A program made the position numbers and the translations under genes. The notes under the pieces were generated by a model. It saw only the letters and a list, made by a program, of their open reading frames with translations. It was not told the origin of the DNA and ran no database searches. Below, piece by piece: positions 53,095-61,679 of a DNA stretch of 64,000 nucleotides. Every line of letters begins with the position of its first letter. Positions within the stretch are counted from its first letter, which is position 1. Origin of the DNA: an uncultured Fretibacterium sp. (GTDB lineage Bacteria; Synergistota; Synergistia; Synergistales; Aminobacteriaceae); assembly GCA_937911045.1 (NCBI GenBank), contig CALEPX010000003.1, positions 93,547-157,546 on the forward strand, in the 5' to 3' direction.

Positions 53095-54201
53095 ATGAAG
53101 CTGAAATTACTGGATAAATTGATTCTTGGAGCAACAGCAGGTCCGTTTGTGTTCGGAGTGTTGATATTCGTGATGATATTTGTTGCCGGAGATTTGCTGT
53201 TTCAGGCTGCGAGATTAATTATTGAACGCGGGATTGCTTTGGGAGTTGTCGTGCGATTGTTTTTCTACAGGCTGCCGGAAGTTGTCGTGATGACTATACC
53301 GATGTCTTCACTTTTAGCGACGTTGTTGGGAATGTCCGGGCTGAACTCGTCGAGTGAATTGATCGCTCTGAAGTCACTTGGCATTCCGTTCAAGAGAATT
53401 TTGCGTCCGGTTTTTCTGAGTTCGATATTGATCTCAATCGGTGCGCTTGCGTTTAACGAGACTGTAGTGCCGTTTGCGTCAGTTGCTGCGGATAAATTAA
53501 TGCGTTTCGAGATTCTCAAGAATCAAGCCGTAGCCGTTCAGGAAAAAGTTTTTCTGCGCGAGGAAGAGAACAAGAAATTAAAACGTGTGCTGTATATAGA
53601 TCAACTCGACACTAAGAAAGGTATCATGAACGGAATCATGATGCACGAATTTAATGACACTGGCGCGTTATCGAACACACTCACAGCTCAGCGCGGCATA
53701 TGGCAAAATTCTCAATGGTGGATCGAGGACGGCAGAATGTATGACGTAAATTCTCAGGGCGACGTGAATTTGCTGTTGAGATTTGAGCGTCAAAGGCTCG
53801 CTCTGAAATTATCTCCGGAGCAATTACAGCGTTCAACCAGAAAGCCTTCGGATATGAGTGCGCATGAGTTATGGGATTATATTAATCAGGCGTTGACAAC
53901 TGGAACGGATTTGTCGCGATTATGGGTTATGTTTCACTTGAAATTAGCTGTTCCTTGGGCGTGCGTAATCATGGCGGTTTTGGGAACTGGTTTGGGCGCG
54001 TCGAGAAAAAGTCGTTCCGGCGGCAGCGGCGTTGGTTTCGGAATTAGCGTCTTAATCGTGTTCGCGTATTACGTTGTGATGTCGCTGTGTCGGGCGTTGG
54101 GTGAAGCTGGGAATTTGCCGGCAGTGATTGCAGGTTGGGGACCGAATGTATTATTTTTAATCGTAGCGTTATATTTCTCGTGGCGAGTTGACAGAATATG
54201 A
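53095..54201 (+). CDS. LptF/LptG-family lipopolysaccharide export permease (YjgP/YjgQ)
   Basis: The 368-residue inner-membrane protein has three N-terminal helices, a periplasmic jellyroll domain (about 130-260) and three C-terminal helices. Family motifs are LDKLILGATAGPFVFGVLIF near the start, PMSSLLATLLGMSGLNSSSE and LPAVIAGWGPNVLFLIV at the end. It partners LptB to extract LPS from the inner membrane. Only one such gene is present here; its usual LptF or LptG partner and LptB must lie elsewhere. It overlaps lpxI by 4 bases. Confidence 0.9.
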   Translation: MKLKLLDKLILGATAGPFVFGVLIFVMIFVAGDLLFQAARLIIERGIALGVVVRLFFYRLPEVVVMTIPMSSLLATLLGMSGLNSSSELIALKSLGIPFKRILRPVFLSSILISIGALAFNETVVPFASVAADKLMRFEILKNQAVAVQEKVFLREEENKKLKRVLYIDQLDTKKGIMNGIMMHEFNDTGALSNTLTAQRGIWQNSQWWIEDGRMYDVNSQGDVNLLLRFERQRLALKLSPEQLQRSTRKPSDMSAHELWDYINQALTTGTDLSRLWVMFHLKLAVPWACVIMAVLGTGLGASRKSRSGGSGVGFGISVLIVFAYYVVMSLCRALGEAGNLPAVIAGWGPNVLFLIVALYFSWRVDRI

Positions 54202-55001
54202 ACAGGATAGTTTTGATTGCCGGCGATGGAATTTTGCCCGTTGAGATTGCCAGAAAATTATCTGAGCAGGGCACGAATGTTTTCGCGATAAATCTGTCGA
54301 ATTGTAATAACACTGAAGATTTGCGTTTGTACTCTGAGAAGTTCATGTCGTTCAGAACACCTGCGTTGGGTCGAGCGATTCGTGAAATAAAAGCTTGGGG
54401 TGCGGACGCATTAATTATGGCAGGCGGCATTCACAAGAAGATGATATATTTTCTGTCGTCGATGCTGTTTGACTCAGTGACTCGGAAAGTTTTGCGGAAA
54501 AGTCTGCACGATGATCACTCGTTGTTGGGAGCGATTGTTAGCGAATTTGAATCTAACGGTGTGAAAGTGATCCCGTACTGGCAAATAATCCCGGAACTTC
54601 TCGCCCCGAAAGGAAATTTGACGCAACGAGTTCCCAGTGAGCGCGAAATGAATGACGTGAGATATGGCTGTGAGATTTTGCAAGTGACGCTGCCATGTTC
54701 GTTTGGGCAAGCAATAGTTGTAGCTGACGGAGCAGTTGTCGCGATTGAAGCAATGGAAGGTACGGACGCAATGATTCAGAGAGCCGGAAATCTTGTGAAA
54801 CATGGCGTGTTAATCAAGAAGATGAAGAAGTCTCAGGATTTGCGCTATGATTTGCCTACGACAGGAACACGGACTCTTGAGAACATGCGAAATTCTGGTT
54901 TGACGTGCTTGGCTGTGGAAGCCGGACGGACGATTATACTTGAACCGCAGAAATTTTTTGGGCTTGCTGAGAAATATAATATTGCTGTTTTGGGGATTTA
55001 G
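54198..55001 (+). CDS. lpxI: UDP-2,3-diacylglucosamine diphosphatase LpxI
   Basis: LpxI hydrolyses UDP-2,3-diacyl-GlcN to lipid X, replacing LpxH. The 267-residue protein has the LpxI N-terminal domain (LIAGDGILPVEIARKL, FRTPALGRAIREIKAWGADA, LIMAGGIHK) and the DUF1009 C-terminal domain (GQAIVVADGAVVAIEAMEGT, DLPTTGTRTLENM). The ATG overlaps the upstream stop (ATGA). lpxB follows, the usual lipid A gene order. Confidence 0.94.
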   Translation: MNRIVLIAGDGILPVEIARKLSEQGTNVFAINLSNCNNTEDLRLYSEKFMSFRTPALGRAIREIKAWGADALIMAGGIHKKMIYFLSSMLFDSVTRKVLRKSLHDDHSLLGAIVSEFESNGVKVIPYWQIIPELLAPKGNLTQRVPSEREMNDVRYGCEILQVTLPCSFGQAIVVADGAVVAIEAMEGTDAMIQRAGNLVKHGVLIKKMKKSQDLRYDLPTTGTRTLENMRNSGLTCLAVEAGRTIILEPQKFFGLAEKYNIAVLGI

Positions 55002-55013
55002 GGGAATTTGATA

Positions 55014-56141
55014 ATGCGAGGAATTTTCGTGTCGTGCGGTGAAGTCAGCGGTGATTTGTACGCGAGCGCATTTGTGAGTGAATTTTTGCGATTGCGCCCG
55101 GAATTTTCTGGTCATGTTTTCGGAATGTGCGGTCCAAAAGGCGTTGCAGCTGGTTGTGAATCGCTCTGGAGTTACGAGAACTTGAAATTAATGGGAATTT
55201 TTGCGGTGATTCCGGCGTTACCCAGAATTTTGCGATTACGAGATGATATTACGCGAGAGATTTTGCGCCGAGATCCTGAAGCTGTGATATTGATCGATAG
55301 TCCGGATTTTCACCTGCTGCTGGCGAAACATTTGCGCAAGTCCGGTTATCATGGCAAGATTGTGTCGTTAATTCCCCCAACGGTTTGGGCGTGGCGTGCT
55401 GAACGAATGAAGAATTTGAAGCGGGATTTTGATTTTTGCCTGCCGTTGTTCTCGTTTGAGCATGAGTTTTTGAAGCGTCACGGGATTGATTCGTACTGGA
55501 AAGCGCACCCGTTAGTAAATGATTTTCGTAATTTTGATATACCCGGGAAATTTCGCGACAGATTCGGCGATGCGAGAGTTATAGCGTTAATGCCCGGCAG
55601 CCGCAAGAATGAGATAAAGTTTCATTTGGAGATTTTGTTTCGGACGGCTGAGATTTTGCGCGAGAGAAATTATGTTCCGGTGTTTTCGGTTTCGAGTGGC
55701 TTGTCTGAGAATTTGGCTCGTGATATTCGTGAGCGTGCCGCAAGTTCTGGGTTCGAGATTTGGCAAGGTGAGGGACGCGATTTGATGTCCGGATCGTGTG
55801 CTGTAGTCGGAGTTTCCGGGACTGTTGCTGTCGAAGCGATGTTGCTGGGCAGATTCATGGTCGTGATTTATAACATGAAGAAGCTGACGTATTTTATCCT
55901 GAAGAAACTCGTTCACGTGAAGAATATTTCGATCCCGAATTTTTTGGCGGGCGAGTTAGTTTATCCGGAATTAATTTGCGATGCCGTCACGCCTGAGAAT
56001 ATTATTCGTGAATTAGATGCGTACTTGAATAATCCAGACGTGAAAGACCGAACGGATCGAATCTTGATGCGTGCGAAAAGTCTCATGGGCTGCGAGAATG
56101 CCGCGAGATTTTGGGCGGAGTGCGTTAGTGAGAAAATCTGA
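55014..56141 (+). CDS. lpxB: Lipid A disaccharide synthase
   Basis: LpxB joins UDP-2,3-diacyl-GlcN and lipid X to lipid A disaccharide at the inner-membrane surface. The 375-residue GT-B protein (GT19) has FVSCGEVSGDLYAS, VFGMCGPKGVAAGCES, VILIDSPDFHLLLAKHLR, LIPPTVWAWRAERMK, LMPGSRKNEIK and GVSGTVAVEAMLLG. I chose the ATG at 55014 with GGGGAA upstream; a TTG six bases earlier is possible. Confidence 0.96.
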   Translation: MRGIFVSCGEVSGDLYASAFVSEFLRLRPEFSGHVFGMCGPKGVAAGCESLWSYENLKLMGIFAVIPALPRILRLRDDITREILRRDPEAVILIDSPDFHLLLAKHLRKSGYHGKIVSLIPPTVWAWRAERMKNLKRDFDFCLPLFSFEHEFLKRHGIDSYWKAHPLVNDFRNFDIPGKFRDRFGDARVIALMPGSRKNEIKFHLEILFRTAEILRERNYVPVFSVSSGLSENLARDIRERAASSGFEIWQGEGRDLMSGSCAVVGVSGTVAVEAMLLGRFMVVIYNMKKLTYFILKKLVHVKNISIPNFLAGELVYPELICDAVTPENIIRELDAYLNNPDVKDRTDRILMRAKSLMGCENAARFWAECVSEKI

Positions 56142-56150
56142 TAATTAATC

Positions 56151-56179
56151 TTGACTTTGCAGGTTGCATATAATATTAT
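56151..56179 (+). promoter_or_regulatory. Promoter of the isc operon
   Basis: TTGACT (56151-56156), a 17-base spacer and TATTAT (56174-56179) lie 43 bases before iscR. It may be autoregulated by IscR, as in other bacteria; I cannot identify a clear IscR site. Confidence 0.65.
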
Positions 56180-56221
56180 TTCGCGTGAAAAATTTTTTGC
56201 TATGAATGAGAGAGTGAGATC

Positions 56222-56716
56222 TTGAGATTATCAGTTACGGCACGTTATGCGATTAATGCGTTATCGGATTTGTACTCGCATTCGGATTTGAATCAGAAAC
56301 CTGTGAGTGTTAGTGATATTTCGAAACGTCAGAATATACCGGTGAATTATCTTGAGCAATTATTCGCGAAACTCAGAAAGAAAGGCTTATTAACAAGTGT
56401 TCGCGGTGCTCAGGGCGGCTATGTTTTGTCACGTGACGCGAGCGAGATTTGCATTTCGGATATTCTGAACGCGCTTGACGAGTCGCTGATATTCGGAGAT
56501 TGTCAGACTGAAGTTGGCTGCAAGAATGCCCCGTTGTGTCCGACGTTTTTTTTGTGGCGAAGAGTGAAGGGTTCTATTGATGAAATTCTTGAGGATACGT
56601 CGCTTAAAGATTTGTTTAACGAGAAAGTTGCGTTGCTGAATCAAACTCAAATAGATCCGATTCGGGAAGAAATCAAGAATCGTGCGGTCAAACGCGAACA
56701 GGAAAGCAAAAAATAA
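56222..56716 (+). CDS. iscR: Rrf2-family Fe-S-sensing regulator IscR-like
   Basis: The 164-residue regulator has the Rrf2 winged HTH (LSVTARYAINAL, ISKRQNIPVNYLEQLFAKLR, SVRGAQGGYVL). It keeps the three cysteines of the IscR cluster site, C94-x5-C100-x5-C106 (CQTEVGCKNAPLC). That spacing matches E. coli IscR C92/C98/C104 and argues against the cysteine-metabolism regulator CymR. It is the first gene of an iscR-iscS-iscU operon and probably controls it. TTG start with GAG-rich leader. Confidence 0.9.
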   Translation: MRLSVTARYAINALSDLYSHSDLNQKPVSVSDISKRQNIPVNYLEQLFAKLRKKGLLTSVRGAQGGYVLSRDASEICISDILNALDESLIFGDCQTEVGCKNAPLCPTFFLWRRVKGSIDEILEDTSLKDLFNEKVALLNQTQIDPIREEIKNRAVKREQESKK

Positions 56717-56739
56717 TTTTTAACGGAGGCAGAATTTTT

Positions 56740-57933
56740 ATGCAGGAAAAATTTGTGTACATGGATCATACCGCGACAACACCGGTCAGTCCCGAAGTCA
56801 TGAAAGCTATGATGCCATATTTCTCGGAAGTGTTCGGCAATCCGTCATCGGTTTACTCGTATTCTAAGAAGAGCCGTGCAGCTATCGAGAAGGCGCGCTC
56901 ACAAGTCGCAAACGCTTTCAACGCAGACCCTGCCGAAATATTTTTCACGAGTTCCGGCACTGAGTCTGATAATTGGGCATTGAAAGGTACGCTCGAAAAT
57001 TTGCGCTCAAAGGCTAAGACGCATTTAATCACGAGCAAAATCGAACATCACGCGATTTTACACACAGCGGAATATTTGCGGAAAATTCACGGATTCGAAG
57101 TAACGTATTTGCCGGTAGATTCTGAAGGCAGAGTTAATCCCGAAGATGTGCGAAACGCGATTAACGAGAAGACTGCTCTGGTTTCGATAATGTTCGCGAA
57201 TAACGAAGTCGGCACGATTCAGCCAATCAAGAAAATCGGCGAAATCTGTCGCGAGAAAAAAGTTTTGTTTCATACTGACGCGGTTCAGGCAGCAGCGCAG
57301 TTAAATATCGACGTGAAAGATCTGAATATAGATATGATGTCAATCTCCGGTCATAAGATGTACGCTCCTAAAGGCATCGGCGCGTTATATCTGCGAAAGG
57401 GAATCAGACTCGAAAATTTCATGCACGGCGGCGGTCAAGAATCCGGTCGAAGAGCCAGCACGGAAAATTTAGCCGGGATCGTCGGACTTGGTGAAGCGAT
57501 GGAAATTTTGAAAGCACGCCTTGATGATGATAAAAAGCGAATATCGAGTTGGCGTGACGAAATAATTTCCGGGATACTTGCGAAAATTCCGTACGCGAAA
57601 TTGAACGGTGCGACTGGTGACGAACGTTTGCCGAATAATATTAATTGCAGCTTTATCGGAGTTGAAGGCGAAACGCTCTTGCTTGATCTGGATTATCGCG
57701 GAATTTCTGCTTCGACGGGAAGCGCGTGTTCGTCGGCGAGTTTAGATCCGTCACATGTTCTGCTGGCGTTGGGTTTGAAGCACGAGATGGCGCACGGGTC
57801 GTTAAGATTCACTCTTGGAAGATTGACGACATATGATCACGTGAAGTATTTGCTGGAAGTTCTGCCGGAAATCGTAGCACGACGCAGAGAGATGTCGCCA
57901 TTATGGGAAGATTTTTTGAAAAGTAACGCGTAA
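56740..57933 (+). CDS. iscS: Cysteine desulfurase IscS/NifS
   Basis: The PLP enzyme takes sulfur from cysteine for Fe-S clusters and tRNA thiolation. The 397-residue protein has MDHTATTPVSPEVM, the PLP lysine K206 in SISGHKMYAPKGIG, HGGGQESGRRASTEN and the persulfide cysteine C330 in STGSACSSASLDPSHVL. The class I loop is present. It lies 23 bases after iscR and has GGAGG before its ATG. Confidence 0.96.
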   Translation: MQEKFVYMDHTATTPVSPEVMKAMMPYFSEVFGNPSSVYSYSKKSRAAIEKARSQVANAFNADPAEIFFTSSGTESDNWALKGTLENLRSKAKTHLITSKIEHHAILHTAEYLRKIHGFEVTYLPVDSEGRVNPEDVRNAINEKTALVSIMFANNEVGTIQPIKKIGEICREKKVLFHTDAVQAAAQLNIDVKDLNIDMMSISGHKMYAPKGIGALYLRKGIRLENFMHGGGQESGRRASTENLAGIVGLGEAMEILKARLDDDKKRISSWRDEIISGILAKIPYAKLNGATGDERLPNNINCSFIGVEGETLLLDLDYRGISASTGSACSSASLDPSHVLLALGLKHEMAHGSLRFTLGRLTTYDHVKYLLEVLPEIVARRREMSPLWEDFLKSNA

Positions 57934-57962
57934 ATTTATATATCACAGGGGGAGAAATTATC

Positions 57963-58379
57963 ATGGCATTAGATTATAGTGCAAAAGTTATGGATCACTT
58001 TATGAATCCCAGAAACGTCGGTGAAATTGCGAATGCTGACGGAGTTGGTGAAGCTGGGAATCCAAAGTGCGGCGATATTATGAAAATATATCTCAAAGTC
58101 AACGATGATACGAAAATTATCGAGGACGTGAAATTCAAAACGTTCGGCTGTGCCTCGGCGATTGCTTCGTCGAGTATGGCTACGGAAATGATCAAGGGCA
58201 AGACTGTTCAGGAAGCTTGGGATTTAACGAATAGCGCGGTTGCTGAAGCTTTGGACGGATTGCCGCCGATAAAAATGCACTGTTCGGTTTTGGCTGAAGA
58301 AGCGATTCACACAGCACTGAACGATTATCGCGCGAAACACGGAATGGACGTTATACCGCTTGAACATCACGAGGATTAA
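57963..58379 (+). CDS. iscU: Fe-S cluster scaffold IscU/NifU
   Basis: The 138-residue scaffold holds the nascent [2Fe-2S] cluster on C36 (GNPKCGD), C63 (FGCASAIASS) and C107 (MHCSVLAEEA), with D38 next to the first. LPPIKMHC contains the LPPxK chaperone-contact motif of IscU. No hscA, hscB, fdx or iscA follows, so this is the reduced operon common in anaerobes. Confidence 0.96.
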   Translation: MALDYSAKVMDHFMNPRNVGEIANADGVGEAGNPKCGDIMKIYLKVNDDTKIIEDVKFKTFGCASAIASSSMATEMIKGKTVQEAWDLTNSAVAEALDGLPPIKMHCSVLAEEAIHTALNDYRAKHGMDVIPLEHHED

Positions 58380-58394
58380 TCTGGAATAAATAGC

Positions 58395-58431
58395 AAAATA
58401 CCCGAGAGAGCGAATCCCCCGGGTATTTTTT
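58395..58431 (+). terminator. Intrinsic terminator of the isc operon, likely bidirectional
   Basis: AAATACCCG (58396-58404) pairs with CGGGTATTT (58420-58428), followed by more T residues; the mirrored A-run serves the convergent protease gene on the minus strand. Confidence 0.9.
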
Positions 58432-58448
58432 ATGTTGCGAAATATTTA

Positions 58449-60053
58449 TTATTTGCGTATTTTTCGTTCGAGAAGGCAAATCCCTGAGAGAAGAATTATT
58501 ATCCCGAAACCTGAATTACATCCGCCACCGCTGCTCGAAGATCTGACATGTGGAGTTTCGTCGTAATTATAATCATAATCGTATTGCGTATTGTCGAAGT
58601 CCTCAGCAAATTCCGTCGGTTTAGCGTCTGAGTCACTGATGTCGCTGGATGGATCACTCATGCGTTGCGCTTGATATTCGATCGCGTTTTGCAAACTTAA
58701 CTTGAAATTGTCGCCGCCTTGTGAAATTTTCGCGTATGAATTTGAGCTCGAAGAATAATTCGGATCGCTTCCAGAAAGTAATGCCGTCTTGAGTTGATAA
58801 GCTGAACGTGTCGCTCCAGAATTTCCGGCTGCTGCTTGTAATAACGCGATTGCTCCGGTGATGTGCGGTGCAGCCATCGAAGTTCCCTGCATTTCGCAAA
58901 CCGTCGTGCCATCTTCGAGAGTGTATTTTCCGGAATCGTACATGTTTTCTGGCCACGTGCTCAAGATAAAGCTGCCGTCAACGTAATAATCGCCACCAGG
59001 TGCTGAAATTGTCGCGTTCGTGTTCGTGTAGCTGGCGAGATTTCCGGATTTGTTCGTCGCAGAAACTGAGATAAGATTTTTCAGACCAGTGTAAGATGCC
59101 GGATAAACGTACGTGTTCTTCGGGATAATATAGCCGCTATCGTTAATCGTTTTCGGAACAGGTTTCCCAACTTCAACGCCAATATTCCCGGCTGCAACGA
59201 CGATTACGGCTCTGTTCATGTCATCGATAGTTTTGAATGACAGCCACATCGGATCGCTTTTTAACTGGCGTTCGGACGGAACTGTGTAATCGTAATATTC
59301 AAGCGACATGTTTATAGCTACGAGTTTCATATTCGGATTTTTTTTCAAGAGATCGATTATGTGATCAACGCCTTCGATTACGCCTTCGAGAGTGCCGTAA
59401 CCATCGCTGTCCATAACGCGAACAGGAATTATTTTCACGTTCCAGTTCACGCCGACCAGCCCGAGATTATTATCGCCTTTTGCTCCGATTGTTCCCGCAA
59501 CGTGAGTTCCGTGTCCCTGAATATCCCTTGCATTAGTATTATTATCGATTGTGTTGTAGCCGTATTCAGTCGCAATTACACCGCTCAATTCCGGGTGCGT
59601 GTGATCGATTCCTGTGTCGATTACTGCGACGTAAATGTCATCTGAACCTGTCGAAATTTCCCAGGCTTCCGGAGCTTGGATAGTTTTTAGCGACCAGAGT
59701 CTGTCATCTGAAACTGAAGGAATTACAGGATCGTTCGGCAATTTTGCAACACGGACTTTGTAATTAGGACTGGCAGCGATTACGTCGGGATTATTTTTCA
59801 AGTCCGCGATTAATTCCTGAGTTGATAGATTGTCAGAGTGAATTAATGCGAACGTCTGATTTTTTTCACGCGATAAATTCGCAAAAGTACGCCTGACTTT
59901 CGCGCCGGAAATTTCGCCCGGATTTGAATTTCTTAGAACGATTATCACATCACCATCGACGTAATTTTTATCAGGTGTTCCAGCAAAAACCGTTGACGCT
60001 GCGAGTAATGTTAATAACGTGAATAATAATAATTTTGAAGCGATATTTTTCAT
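58449..60053 (-). CDS. Secreted subtilisin-like S8 protease with Synergist-CTERM-like tail
   Basis: The 534-residue precursor has a signal peptide (KLLLFTLLTLLAASTVFA) and an inhibitor-I9-like propeptide (about 28-105, VDGDVIIVLRNSNPGEISG). The S8 domain carries D146 (VAVIDTGID), H181 (GHGTHVAG), N290 (VVAAGNIG) and S392 (GTSMAAPH). The tail (about 505-534) is GGGC, a hydrophobic helix and RKIRK, as in the Synergist-CTERM sorting signal. That signal is thought to direct processing and anchoring via the Cys-containing motif. The ATG at 60053 begins the signal peptide. It probably degrades external protein for amino-acid fermentation. Confidence 0.93.
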   Translation of the reverse strand: MKNIASKLLLFTLLTLLAASTVFAGTPDKNYVDGDVIIVLRNSNPGEISGAKVRRTFANLSREKNQTFALIHSDNLSTQELIADLKNNPDVIAASPNYKVRVAKLPNDPVIPSVSDDRLWSLKTIQAPEAWEISTGSDDIYVAVIDTGIDHTHPELSGVIATEYGYNTIDNNTNARDIQGHGTHVAGTIGAKGDNNLGLVGVNWNVKIIPVRVMDSDGYGTLEGVIEGVDHIIDLLKKNPNMKLVAINMSLEYYDYTVPSERQLKSDPMWLSFKTIDDMNRAVIVVAAGNIGVEVGKPVPKTINDSGYIIPKNTYVYPASYTGLKNLISVSATNKSGNLASYTNTNATISAPGGDYYVDGSFILSTWPENMYDSGKYTLEDGTTVCEMQGTSMAAPHITGAIALLQAAAGNSGATRSAYQLKTALLSGSDPNYSSSSNSYAKISQGGDNFKLSLQNAIEYQAQRMSDPSSDISDSDAKPTEFAEDFDNTQYDYDYNYDETPHVRSSSSGGGCNSGFGIIILLSGICLLERKIRK

Positions 60054-60097
60054 GATAATTTTACACAACCTTTCGAGTTAATAATTGATTCGCAAGC

Positions 60098-60103
60098 ATT
60101 ATA
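60098..60103 (-). promoter_or_regulatory. -10-like TATAAT for the protease gene
   Basis: On the minus strand a perfect TATAAT lies 44 bases before the protease ATG; the -35 region is unclear. It is immediately next to the divergent plus-strand promoter at 60108. Confidence 0.4.
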
Positions 60104-60107
60104 ACAC

Positions 60108-60136
60108 TTGACAAAAATAAACTTGAGCTGTAAAGT
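60108..60136 (+). promoter_or_regulatory. Strong promoter for the nucleobase permease gene
   Basis: A consensus TTGACA (60108-60113), a 17-base spacer and TAAAGT (60131-60136) lie 45 bases before the ATG. The short leader leaves no room for a riboswitch. Confidence 0.75.
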
Positions 60137-60181
60137 TTCTTGCTTGGAAAAAATTTTTGCATCAGGAGGATTTTTAGCAAT

Positions 60182-61600
60182 ATGGCAAGAAACATAGTGT
60201 ACGGGATTAATGACAAACCACCGTTTTTGATAACGATTCTGTCGGGAGCACAACACGTATTAACGTTATTCGGCTCTACGACTCTCGTTCCGTTGATATT
60301 TGGTCCAGCAATGGGAATGGACGCGTTACAAATTGCATCGTTAATCTCATGTGTATATTTCGGAATGGGTGTTGCGACACTGATTCAGACAAGCAAAAAG
60401 CTCGGTTCAGGACTTCCAATAGTTCAGGGATCGAGCTTTTCGTTTATCCCGTCGGTTATGACAGTTATTGCGTTATACAAGGCTGCCGGAGCAGATGTCG
60501 TCATGCAATATTTGGGCGGCGGATTAATCGCGGGCGGCGTAATTCTCGCGATAGTTGGCTATAGCAGATTAGCTGGAATTATTCGCAAAGTTATTACACC
60601 CGTCGTAATCGGCCCGGTAATCATGGCGATCGGATTTTCACTCGCAGGAACAGCAGTTCAGGGCAACGCAGCAAAATTCTGGCCAGCGTCACTCGCAGTT
60701 GTAATCCTGATATTCTTGTTTAGCCTCGTACTCAAGAACAAGTATATTAACATTTTCGCGATATTACTGGCGATTATAATCACATATTGCGCTTGCTTGG
60801 GACTTTCGTTGAACGGGGTTTTCACGCCGGAACACCCAGCGTATATTAATCTTGATACGGTTAAGGCTGCGTCTTGGCTGAGATTTTCGAGCGTTGAGGA
60901 CTTGAAGAATATTATCATGCCGTGGGGAATGCCGAAATTCGGGCTTACTTCTTTTGCAGCGTTACTCGCAGGATTTTTCGCTTGCATGATCGAGAGTATT
61001 GGCGATTATCATTCAGTTTCGTATGCTTCAGGAGTGGACGATCCGGATTCCGAAACTATCAGCCGCGGAATTGGTGCGGAAGGTCTGTGCTGTGCGTTGA
61101 GCGGTGTGTTCGGCTCAGTCGGAACTACGTCTTACACCGAAAATATCGGATTAATCGGATTGACCGGCGTTGCTTCGAGAGTTGTCGTAAGAACCGGAGC
61201 AGTAATTTTGATCCTGATGAGCTTCGTCGGAAAATTGAGCGCGTTGATTGCTACGATGCCTTCACCGATAATCGGCGGCGCGTATATTGCGTTATTCGGC
61301 ACGATTGGCGCAATGGGTATTCAGGTTTTAATGCGTGCGGACATGGGCAGTCAGAGAAATATATTAATAGTAGGATTTGCGTTCTTGATGGCGTTAGGAC
61401 TTCCTGGCTGGATTGAGCAGAATCAGGAATTATTCATGAGCGAGAGTTATAATCAGATTTTGCGCACGATTGGCGGAATGGTCTGGGCAATTCTCAAAAC
61501 CCCGATGGCTGTAGCCGGAGTTTGTGCGGCGATTTGCGACTCGTTAATTCCGGGAACTCCTGAAGAACGCGGCATTGACGTAAAACCACGAGGAATGTAA
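60182..61600 (+). CDS. NCS2-family uracil/xanthine permease
   Basis: The 472-residue inner-membrane symporter has about 14 helices. NCS2 motifs include LSGAQHVLTLFGSTTLVPL in TM1, VQGSSFSFIPSV (TM3), the substrate-site Glu in ACMIESIGDYHSVS (TM8) and GTTSYTENIGLIGLTGVASR (TM10, where UraA has a comparable Glu/Asn). Purine versus uracil preference cannot be fixed by eye. The ATG at 60182 has AGGAGG 9-10 bases upstream; upstream in-frame ATG 60140 lies before that site. Confidence 0.93.
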   Translation: MARNIVYGINDKPPFLITILSGAQHVLTLFGSTTLVPLIFGPAMGMDALQIASLISCVYFGMGVATLIQTSKKLGSGLPIVQGSSFSFIPSVMTVIALYKAAGADVVMQYLGGGLIAGGVILAIVGYSRLAGIIRKVITPVVIGPVIMAIGFSLAGTAVQGNAAKFWPASLAVVILIFLFSLVLKNKYINIFAILLAIIITYCACLGLSLNGVFTPEHPAYINLDTVKAASWLRFSSVEDLKNIIMPWGMPKFGLTSFAALLAGFFACMIESIGDYHSVSYASGVDDPDSETISRGIGAEGLCCALSGVFGSVGTTSYTENIGLIGLTGVASRVVVRTGAVILILMSFVGKLSALIATMPSPIIGGAYIALFGTIGAMGIQVLMRADMGSQRNILIVGFAFLMALGLPGWIEQNQELFMSESYNQILRTIGGMVWAILKTPMAVAGVCAAICDSLIPGTPEERGIDVKPRGM

Positions 61601-61636
61601 GAGAAAGCTAACGTAATTTGCAATTATAGAATCACG

Positions 61637-61670
61637 AAGCCACTGGCACGTAAACACCGGTGGCTTTTTT
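61637..61670 (+). terminator. Intrinsic terminator between convergent genes
   Basis: AAGCCACTGG (61637-61646) pairs with CCGGTGGCTT (61657-61666), then a T-run to 61670. It ends the permease transcript and lies 9 bases before the stop of the minus-strand tRNA gene, so it may act on both. Confidence 0.9.
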
Positions 61671-61679
61671 GATGCGTAA

